Source of the DNA: Brevundimonas sp. UBA5713
GTDB lineage: Bacteria > Pseudomonadota > Alphaproteobacteria > Caulobacterales > Caulobacteraceae
DNA: 7,415 bases
NCBI RefSeq assembly: GCF_002419815.1
Contig: NZ_DIGV01000047.1
Span: 1-7,415, forward strand
Direction: 5' to 3'
Positions 1-5,106 of the stretch are shown piece after piece. Each line of letters starts with the position of its first letter. Position 1 is the stretch's first letter. The notes beneath the pieces were generated by a model. It was given only the letters and a program-made list of their open reading frames with translations. It ran no database searches and was not told the DNA's origin. The translations under genes were made by a program, and so were the position numbers.

Positions 1-13
1 TAGCGTTAGCCTG

Positions 14-292
14 TCAGCACCGCTGGCGGACATAGGCGTGTAGCGGGATTGCGTGGGCCGCGAAGCCGTCGCCGTAGATCCGGGAAAGGACGTACCCGGA
101 GTCGATGATGAAGAAATTTGTCAGGAGATAGCCCCGGTCGAACACCGGGTGGAACTGACCCAGAGGCGTCGGGGCCGCTTCGCGGAAGTGGTAGAGAATG
201 ATCAGCGCGCCGGCGACAAAGCGCAGGATATCGAGCCAACCACCCCGCGAAATCCTGACGGGCTGCGGTCGTGCGTGCTCCGATGCAATCAT
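14..292 (-). pseudogene. Truncated acyltransferase family 3 (N-terminal 92 codons)
   Basis: The 92-residue product matches the start of acyltransferase family 3 membrane proteins: WLDILRFVAGALIILYHF at 19-36 (span 1 with the conserved His35), then LLTNFFIIDSGYVLSRIYG at 56-74, the counterpart of the usual FFFVLSGFVL motif, then HAYVRQRC where the family normally continues R-x-x-R-x-YPxH. A TGA at 16-14 ends the frame, whereas full members run to about 350 residues with around ten spans. Only 13 bases follow in the window, so I cannot tell a frameshift from a rearrangement or a real short product. A one-base shift would continue as ADRLTL. The start at 292 overlaps the stop of the upstream gene by one base (TGATG), with no strong Shine-Dalgarno site. 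It may be a broken gene at the operon's distal end, or a sequencing error in an intact one. Confidence 0.6.
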
Positions 293-708
293 CAAGGCCG
301 TGCCTGCCCGGCCGCTGTGGGGTGATCGTGATGACGCGGAGCGAACTGCAACTGATCTCGCGTCAGAACAAGAAGGCCGAACCCCAAGAGGCATACAGCC
401 GCCATGGCGGCGGTCATGACCCGACCAGCCTGCCCCTTCCGCCCGAGACGATAGGTCATGATCGCTAGGAGCGACATGAGAACGCCGAAGGACACGAACA
501 CAGGGATGCGGTAGGTCGCCGCCAGCGGTACGGCGAGACAGAAGACGATCGCGCCGGCGACGAGGCTCGCGCCAACCGCGATCAGTGTGTCCTGCACCGG
601 CCGGAACGGCTCTGGCCTCCCGTATAGCTTGGACCGGCCGCGCCCCTTGTAGCGCCCTGGACGCCATCGAGGAGCCTTGCTCCGGATCGGGGATCGCTTG
701 CCCCCCAT
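292..708 (-). CDS. 138-residue three-span membrane protein, unknown function
   Basis: The start is the ATG at 708, four bases after the DUF305 stop; the frame extends upstream to 849 but there overlaps DUF305. The N-terminus is strongly basic, with 12 Lys/Arg in the first 31 residues (for example RWRPGRYKGRGRSK). Three hydrophobic segments follow, at about 42-64, 69-86 and 97-116. The short C-terminal tail carries HHDH (126-129). There is no signal peptide; the basic N-terminus should stay in the cytoplasm, which would place the His-containing tail in the periplasm. A weak CAGGG lies 8 bases upstream, so translation may depend on coupling to DUF305. Its stop overlaps the next start (TGATG). 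I do not recognise a family. Position and the His tail hint at a metal-related role, but nothing more can be said. Confidence 0.75.
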   Translation of the reverse strand: MGGKRSPIRSKAPRWRPGRYKGRGRSKLYGRPEPFRPVQDTLIAVGASLVAGAIVFCLAVPLAATYRIPVFVSFGVLMSLLAIMTYRLGRKGQAGRVMTAAMAAVCLLGFGLLVLTRDQLQFAPRHHDHPTAAGQARP

Positions 709-712
709 GGCT

Positions 713-1150
713 TCAGCCCTGCGCGTCCGCCGGGCGAGCCGCGCGGTTGGCCAGCCACACCCGCATGCGGACGATTTCAGCTTCCTGGGTGCGAATGATC
801 TCCTCCGCGAGGCCCTTGACCTCGGGGTCCGAACCTTGGTCGAGCGCAATCCTCGCCATGGCGACCGCCCCCTCGTGGTGGGCGATCATCCCGCGCATGA
901 AGTCGACATCGGCGTCGCCGCTGTAGTCGATGTTCATAGCGGCGTGCATCCGCTCGTTCGCCTCCTTGTAGGACCGAGTGGCGGGGTTATCCGAGGCGGC
1001 ATCGCTGTGCCCGGCATGCTGGTCGATCGGGCGCGCATCGACTGCCGTCGGCTCCGGCGCCGGGCGCCCCTGCCGCGAGAGCACCCCGAAGCCGAAGACC
1101 GAGATCAGGAGAAAGGCGGCGATGACGCCAACCCAGCCGAGACGTTTCAT
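713..1150 (-). CDS. DUF305 family periplasmic His/Met metal-associated protein
   Basis: 145-residue protein with an N-terminal hydrophobic anchor (about 5-25, no lipobox Cys) and a DUF305 domain facing the periplasm. The family core is clear: MH at 68-69, then FMRGMIAHHEGAVAMA at 84-99 with the paired His91-His92 and flanking Met residues, then the helix IIRTQEAEIVRMRVWL at 118-133. A further HAGH is at 45-48. DUF305 proteins are often encoded with copper or other metal-resistance genes (CopM is one), and the His/Met set suggests metal binding, though none is shown here. The ATG at 1150 has AAAGGA 7 bases upstream, and the gene begins 30 bases after the ATPase stop. A role as a periplasmic buffer for metal delivered by the ATPase is inference. 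Confidence 0.92.
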   Translation of the reverse strand: MKRLGWVGVIAAFLLISVFGFGVLSRQGRPAPEPTAVDARPIDQHAGHSDAASDNPATRSYKEANERMHAAMNIDYSGDADVDFMRGMIAHHEGAVAMARIALDQGSDPEVKGLAEEIIRTQEAEIVRMRVWLANRAARPADAQG

Positions 1151-1157
1151 TGGACTA

Positions 1158-1163
1158 TCCTTT
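1158..1163 (-). promoter_or_regulatory. Ribosome binding site of the DUF305 gene
   Basis: AAAGGA on the minus strand, 7 bases before the ATG at 1150, in the 30-base gap after the ATPase. This is the longest gap in the window, and I see no terminator hairpin or promoter in it. Confidence 0.75.
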
Positions 1164-1180
1164 GCTTTCCTGAAGGCGGG

Positions 1181-3742
1181 TCATTCGACGCCGCGCGGAC
1201 CGCGCCATGCCAGAAGGCGAAGCGCGTTGAAGACGACCAGCAGGGTGGAACCCTCGTGGAGGGCGACGGCAGGTCCGATGCCGAGACCAAGGATCGTCGC
1301 CGGGACGAGGAACGCCACGACCCCGAGGCTGACGAACAGGTTCTGGCGGATGATGCGGCGGGTTTGACGGCTAAGACCCACGGTGAAGGGCAACTTCGAC
1401 AGATCATCCGCCATCAAGGCTACGTCGGCGGTCTCCAGGGCGACGTCCGATCCCGCCGCACCCATTGCGACGCCGACCGTCGCGGTGGCCATCGCCGGAG
1501 CATCGTTGACGCCATCGCCGACCATGGCGACCTTGGTCTCCGCCCGCAGTTTCTTGATGGCGTCGACCTTGTCCTCCGGCATCAGGTCGCCCCACGCCTC
1601 GGTCAGCCCGACCTGACCGGCCACCGCCTGGGCCGCCTTCTGGTGGTCGCCCGAGATCATGATCATGCGGCGAATGCCGAGCGCGCGGAGCGCGGTAAGG
1701 GTCTCGCGCGCCTTGGCCCGAGGCGTGTCGAGAAGGCCGATGACCCCGAGATCCTTTGTCCCGCGGCGAACCACCATGAGCGTCCGTCCCTGGTTTCGAA
1801 GGGCCGCGACGGCGATCTCGGTGTCCGGTGCGAGCGGAGCGATGGCCTCCGAACCGAACATCTCCGGTTTGCCGATCCAGACGTCCTGATCGTCGACGCG
1901 TGCAGTGACGCCCTTGCCGGTCAGGCTGCGCAACTCCGTGGCCTCACGTACCGATGCCGCGATCAGACGCTGGTTCCCATCGCGAACGATGGCCTCCGCC
2001 AAGGGATGATCGCTCAGCCGTTCGACCGCGACTGCGATCTCGAGAAGCTCTGTCTGTGTCGTCTGGCCGAACGGAACGACGTCCGTGATCCGCGGTCGCC
2101 CCTCGGTCAGCGTCCCGGTCTTGTCAAAGGCGATGGCGTCGAGAGCCCCCAGGTTTTCGAGCGGGGCGCCACCCTTGACGAGAACACCGGCGCGCGCCGC
2201 CCGGGCGACCCCGGACAACACCGCGCTCGGCGTGGCGATCGCGAGAGCGCAGGGACTGGCGGCCACCAGTACGGCCATCGCCCGGTAGAAGCTGTCGCGG
2301 AACGGCTCGTCGACGACCACCCAGGCGAACAGGAGGACGAAGGCCAGACCGAGCACGAGGGGCACGAAGACGCGCTCAAAGCGATCGGTGAAGCGCTGGG
2401 TCGGCGACTTCTGGGTCTCGGCCTCGCTGACCATCCGGACGACCTTGGCCAAGGTGGTGTCGTTGGATCGACGCGTCGTTTCGATCTCAATGGCGCCGCC
2501 GCCGTTAATGGTGCCGGCGAAGACCACCGACGCCGCCGAGATATTTGCCGGCTTGGCGCGGGCCTCCTCGGGGTTCGGGACAGGCTGCTTGTCGACAGGA
2601 ATGCTCTCCCCTGTCACGGGAGCCTGGTTCACGCTGGATGTTCCCTTCACGACGAAGCCGTCGGCCGGGAGTCGCTCGTTGGGCCGAACGACGACCAAGT
2701 CGCCGACTTCCAGCTCTTCGACCGGAAGTTCGACGACGGCCTCTCCTCGCCGCACATGAGCGGTGCGCGGGGCCAAGGCGGCCAGAGCCTCGATCGCCTT
2801 CTTGGCGCGACCCATCGCGAAGTGCTCGAGGGCGTGCCCGAGGCTGAACAGGAACAGTAGCAGCGCCCCTTCCGCCCAGGCTCCGAGCGCCGCGGCGCCG
2901 GCTGCGGCCACCAGCATCAGGGTGTCGATCTCGAAACGCTTGCGCCGCAGATTCCCGACAGCCTCGCCGACCGTGAACCAGCCGCCCAAGGCATAGGCGA
3001 TCAGGAAAAGGCCGAAGGGCAGCCATCCCGGCACGCCCGGAATGAATTTCTCGATCAGCCAACCAATCGTGAGCGCGACACCGCTGCCGACCGCGAAAAT
3101 GAGCTCCGTGTTGGGTCCGAGGAAGCCGCCATGACCATGGTCGTGCCCGTCGCCTTCGGAATGTCCGTGGTCATGGCCATCGCCATCGACGTGGCCATGG
3201 CCGTGACCGTCATCGGGCGTATGACTGGCCTCGTGATCGGATGGCGCTTTCGGCTGCGCTTCAGGGGTCTTCGTAGCGGTTGAAGCGGCGCCCTCCGTCG
3301 CCCGCACTAGCGCGAGGCCGTGGCTCGCAAGGCGCTCGACAAGCGTCTCACGGTTCGTGATCTGCCGGTCGAACTCCAGGCGCAGAGCGCCAGCCGGATC
3401 CAGCACCGCCTCGATCACGCCGGCTTCTTCGCCGAGCGCGGCCGCGAGCGTGCGGGCGTGGCGGGCGTGGCGGACACCCTCCACTCGCCCGACGAGATGC
3501 CCGAAACGCTCACTGACCTCGGCTCCGGCCTGACGCGCACGGCGACGGACCTGAGCCAGCGACAGCTGGTCGGGATCGTAGTGGATGCAAAGCTCTGGGC
3601 CTCCCTCGCCTTCGGCGACATGCGCCTCAGAGACGCCGGGTTCGGCCCGCAACAGCGCGATCAACCGTCCAACGCAGCCGTCCTGAAGATCGGGCGCATG
3701 AGGCAGGAGGACAGGGAAGTTGAGGCGGAGGGTCTTGGGCAT
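1181..3742 (-). CDS. P1B-4-type heavy-metal translocating ATPase (Zn/Cd/Co export)
   Basis: 853-residue ATP-driven pump predicted to move divalent metal from cytoplasm to periplasm. Residues 1-80 and 81-148 look like two HMA-type folds that both lack CXXC. A His-rich linker follows at 180-204. Eight spans are visible (about 212-232, 240-260, 273-290, 291-308, 457-477, 486-508, 800-820, 823-845). ATPase motifs: TGES 377-380 (actuator), SPC 496-498 (metal site), DKTGT 540-544 (phosphorylated Asp540), HP 579-580, GDGVNDAP 742-749. SPC together with HEGST at 829-833 marks the P1B-4 class (CzcP/CtpD-like), not the CPC Cu or Zn/Cd/Pb classes. The start at 3742 is chosen because GAGGAG lies 7 bases upstream; a TTG at 3757 would overlap both that site and the preceding stop. 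It lies 11 bases after the 43-codon gene. Class is confident; metal preference (Zn, Cd or Co) is inferred. Confidence 0.94.
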   Translation of the reverse strand: MPKTLRLNFPVLLPHAPDLQDGCVGRLIALLRAEPGVSEAHVAEGEGGPELCIHYDPDQLSLAQVRRRARQAGAEVSERFGHLVGRVEGVRHARHARTLAAALGEEAGVIEAVLDPAGALRLEFDRQITNRETLVERLASHGLALVRATEGAASTATKTPEAQPKAPSDHEASHTPDDGHGHGHVDGDGHDHGHSEGDGHDHGHGGFLGPNTELIFAVGSGVALTIGWLIEKFIPGVPGWLPFGLFLIAYALGGWFTVGEAVGNLRRKRFEIDTLMLVAAAGAAALGAWAEGALLLFLFSLGHALEHFAMGRAKKAIEALAALAPRTAHVRRGEAVVELPVEELEVGDLVVVRPNERLPADGFVVKGTSSVNQAPVTGESIPVDKQPVPNPEEARAKPANISAASVVFAGTINGGGAIEIETTRRSNDTTLAKVVRMVSEAETQKSPTQRFTDRFERVFVPLVLGLAFVLLFAWVVVDEPFRDSFYRAMAVLVAASPCALAIATPSAVLSGVARAARAGVLVKGGAPLENLGALDAIAFDKTGTLTEGRPRITDVVPFGQTTQTELLEIAVAVERLSDHPLAEAIVRDGNQRLIAASVREATELRSLTGKGVTARVDDQDVWIGKPEMFGSEAIAPLAPDTEIAVAALRNQGRTLMVVRRGTKDLGVIGLLDTPRAKARETLTALRALGIRRMIMISGDHQKAAQAVAGQVGLTEAWGDLMPEDKVDAIKKLRAETKVAMVGDGVNDAPAMATATVGVAMGAAGSDVALETADVALMADDLSKLPFTVGLSRQTRRIIRQNLFVSLGVVAFLVPATILGLGIGPAVALHEGSTLLVVFNALRLLAWRGPRGVE
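3131..3205 (-). repeat. His-rich linker repeat inside the P1B-4 ATPase gene
   Basis: Encodes residues 180-204 of the ATPase. A ten-residue unit of the form (V/S)(D/E)GDGHDHGH occurs twice (185-194 and 195-204), after a shorter HGHGH. The linker holds nine His and several Asp. It lies in the cytoplasm just before membrane span 1, where it could collect metal. The DNA copies differ at several third positions, so this is not a fresh duplication. Confidence 0.8.
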
Positions 3743-3749
3743 GATCGGG

Positions 3750-3755
3750 CTCCTC
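3750..3755 (-). promoter_or_regulatory. Ribosome binding site of the P1B-4 ATPase
   Basis: GAGGAG on the minus strand, 7 bases before the ATG at 3742. It fixes the start there and rules out the in-frame TTG at 3757. It overlaps the stop codon of the 43-codon gene, so the two may be translationally coupled. Confidence 0.8.
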
Positions 3756-3885
3756 AAGAGACGTCACGGGTAAGGGTCGAGCGGTCGGGCACGAACATCC
3801 CGGCGCGCTGGGCGGCGGCTCCAGCGACGAAGGCGGCGATCGCCAGAGCCGCGCTCAGGAGGATGACCAGTCGCTTGCGGTCCAT
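3754..3885 (-). CDS. 43-residue single-span small membrane protein, unknown function
   Basis: Small gene between the methyltransferase and the ATPase. The protein begins MDRKRLVILLSAALAIAAF: a basic N-terminus, then one hydrophobic segment (about 5-26), then a short polar tail ending in TLTRDVS. It looks like an uncleaved signal anchor, or a signal peptide with a tail of about 17 residues. It starts 7 bases after the methyltransferase stop, with GAGG 5 bases upstream that shares bases with that stop codon, and ends 11 bases before the ATPase start, so it fits the operon exactly. The frame is open upstream, but that part reads through the methyltransferase gene and is a shadow. I do not recognise the family. 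It could be a small partner of a neighbouring pump or the remains of a longer periplasmic protein. Spacing and signal support a real gene; function is open. Confidence 0.62.
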   Translation of the reverse strand: MDRKRLVILLSAALAIAAFVAGAAAQRAGMFVPDRSTLTRDVS

Positions 3886-3890
3886 CTCGA

Positions 3891-3894
3891 CCTC
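3891..3894 (-). promoter_or_regulatory. Ribosome binding site of the 43-codon gene
   Basis: GAGG on the minus strand, 5 bases before the ATG at 3885. Its first two bases are the last two of the methyltransferase TGA. It is short but well placed, and is part of the case that the small gene is real. Confidence 0.55.
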
Positions 3895-4504
3895 ACGGCA
3901 AGGCGATGAGAGCGTCGAGCCAGCCGAGGTTCTGGAGGTGCTCCAGTCCCTCGAACACGGGCAACGCCAGAAGGAAGACAAGGCCGTCGCGGACAGTCCG
4001 AAGGAAGAAGGCCGGCCGGACGGACAGTTCCGCCTCATCACGCCACAGGCGCAGGTTCGGAACGAAGCGGGGGGTGCGCACGACGTAGCTGCGGTAGGTG
4101 TCGCCGAAGGCCGACGTCAGGAAGCCTTCCTCCCGACTCGCCACGATGCGGAACACGATCCAGCAGGCGACGGCGAAGGTGACGCCGACGGTGAGGCTGC
4201 CCGTCTGTGCGCCGATCCCGAATGCGCCGATGAAGCTGAAGACATAGAGCGGGTTTCGACACAGCGAATACGGTCCGCAGGTGACGATCTCCTGCTTCTT
4301 GCGGCCGCCGATGTAGAGCGAGCACCAGGCGCGGCCCAGAACGCAGACCATGATGGCGATCAGCCCTAGGTGTTCGACGGGATGCTCCAGCTGTGGCTGG
4401 GCCTTCACAAGAGCGGTCCAGGCCAGCAGTGCGAACAATCCAGCCGCGATGAAGAGTTTGCGCCAGCGCTGGACGGACGCGATGTCGATCAGGGGCGGGC
4501 TCAT
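3893..4504 (-). CDS. Isoprenylcysteine carboxyl methyltransferase family protein (CzcN/NccN-like)
   Basis: 203-residue multi-span membrane protein of the ICMT/phospholipid methyltransferase family, which uses S-adenosylmethionine to methylate membrane-embedded substrates. The family signature GPYSLCRNPLY is at 77-87, followed by REEGFL (124-129), FGDTYRSY (133-140) and RFVP (146-149); these form the cofactor and active-site region in this family. Hydrophobic spans lie near 16-33, 45-66, 86-99 and 104-121, with another after an amphipathic stretch at about 173-188. Bacteria generally lack prenylated proteins, so the true substrate is unknown. CzcN and NccN, encoded in the czc and ncc clusters of Cupriavidus/Achromobacter, belong to this family, which supports a link to metal resistance. 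The start is the ATG overlapping the CDF-like stop (ATGA), with AAGGAG 8 bases upstream. The roughly 50 residues after RFVP extend past the catalytic core. Confidence 0.88.
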   Translation of the reverse strand: MSPPLIDIASVQRWRKLFIAAGLFALLAWTALVKAQPQLEHPVEHLGLIAIMVCVLGRAWCSLYIGGRKKQEIVTCGPYSLCRNPLYVFSFIGAFGIGAQTGSLTVGVTFAVACWIVFRIVASREEGFLTSAFGDTYRSYVVRTPRFVPNLRLWRDEAELSVRPAFFLRTVRDGLVFLLALPVFEGLEHLQNLGWLDALIALP

Positions 4505-5106
4505 TCCACGGGCTCCTTCGCGTCGCGCCGCGCATCTCGCGCATCGCGAAGGATGTCGAAGCCGCCCTTGGCGGCTATGGCGGCGACCAGCACCCCCACC
4601 AGCAGATCGGGCCAAGATTGGTCCAACCACATCACCAGGCCGCCGGCGACGAGGATGCCGCCGTTCGACGCGAAATCGTTGAGACTGAAGGTCTCGGCCG
4701 CCTTCATGTTGACGTCGCTGCTCTGTTGCCGACGGATCAACAAAAGACAGATCAGATTGATGACCGCCGCCACGACGGCGAGCACCATCATGGTTGGTCC
4801 GACCGGCTCGGTTCCCGTCAGTGTCCGGCGCAGGGCGTCGAGCAGGACGAGAACCGAGAAGATCAGAAGCATGACGCCGGACACCTGAGCCGCCCGCGTC
4901 TTCCAGATCAGCGCGCGTCCGACCGCCAGGAAGCTGATCAGATAGACGGCCGCATCGGATCCGTTATCGACGGCGTTCGCGAGCAGAGCGCTGGAGTCGG
5001 CGGCGAGGCCGCCGACTCCCAGGCCCACGAACAGCAGAGCGTTCAGGAACAGCACCGCCAAGAGGGTGCGGCGCTGGACCTGCTCTGTTTCGTGAGCCCC
5101 GCTCAT
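4501..5106 (-). CDS. CDF-like cation transporter, membrane domain only
   Basis: 201-residue membrane protein resembling the transmembrane half of cation diffusion facilitators, which exchange divalent metal for protons at the inner membrane. Six hydrophobic spans are visible (about 13-33, 38-64, 73-92, 104-125, 136-160, 166-186). The usual cytoplasmic C-terminal dimerisation domain is absent: the protein ends about 15 residues after span 6 in a charged tail. The span-2 site reads D47-N-G-S-D51 where Zn transporters have HxxxD. The span-5 site reads F140-S-L-N-D144, so the usual His is Phe. The metal site is therefore non-canonical and the substrate uncertain. The start is the ATG in the ATGA overlap with the czcA stop, preceded by GAAGGA 8 bases upstream; the frame is open further upstream but inside czcA. 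It could be a real transporter of altered specificity or an accessory protein. The CDF fold is fairly sure; activity is not shown. Confidence 0.88.
   Translation of the reverse strand: MSGAHETEQVQRRTLLAVLFLNALLFVGLGVGGLAADSSALLANAVDNGSDAAVYLISFLAVGRALIWKTRAAQVSGVMLLIFSVLVLLDALRRTLTGTEPVGPTMMVLAVVAAVINLICLLLIRRQQSSDVNMKAAETFSLNDFASNGGILVAGGLVMWLDQSWPDLLVGVLVAAIAAKGGFDILRDARDARRDAKEPVE
4513..4518 (-). promoter_or_regulatory. Ribosome binding site of the methyltransferase-like gene
   Basis: AAGGAG on the minus strand, 8 bases before the ATG at 4504 and inside the end of the CDF-like gene. It decides the start at the ATGA overlap. Confidence 0.8.

Noticed and set aside
1151..1180. Possible terminator or promoter in the 30-base gap between ATPase and DUF305
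   Set aside because: No stem-loop with a T run and no recognisable -35/-10 pair; the gap mainly holds the DUF305 ribosome binding site.
677..2860. A 727-codon open frame on the plus strand
   Set aside because: It lies opposite the DUF305 and ATPase genes, whose minus-strand products show full family motifs. Its own translation is rich in Arg, Asp and Gly with no recognisable domain or membrane span, as expected for the antisense frame of GC-rich genes.
3131..3205. Repeated CATGGCC/CGTGG-like DNA words that might be operators or a short tandem array
   Set aside because: They are explained by His-Gly-Asp codons in the His-rich linker of the ATPase.
3743..3757. An earlier TTG start for the ATPase at 3757
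   Set aside because: It would use the bases of the GAGGAG ribosome binding site as coding sequence and has no site of its own; the ATG at 3742 is better.
3320..4369. A 349-codon open frame on the plus strand
   Set aside because: It runs across the ATPase N-terminus, the small gene and most of the methyltransferase gene. It has no plausible domain and would conflict with the well-supported minus-strand genes.
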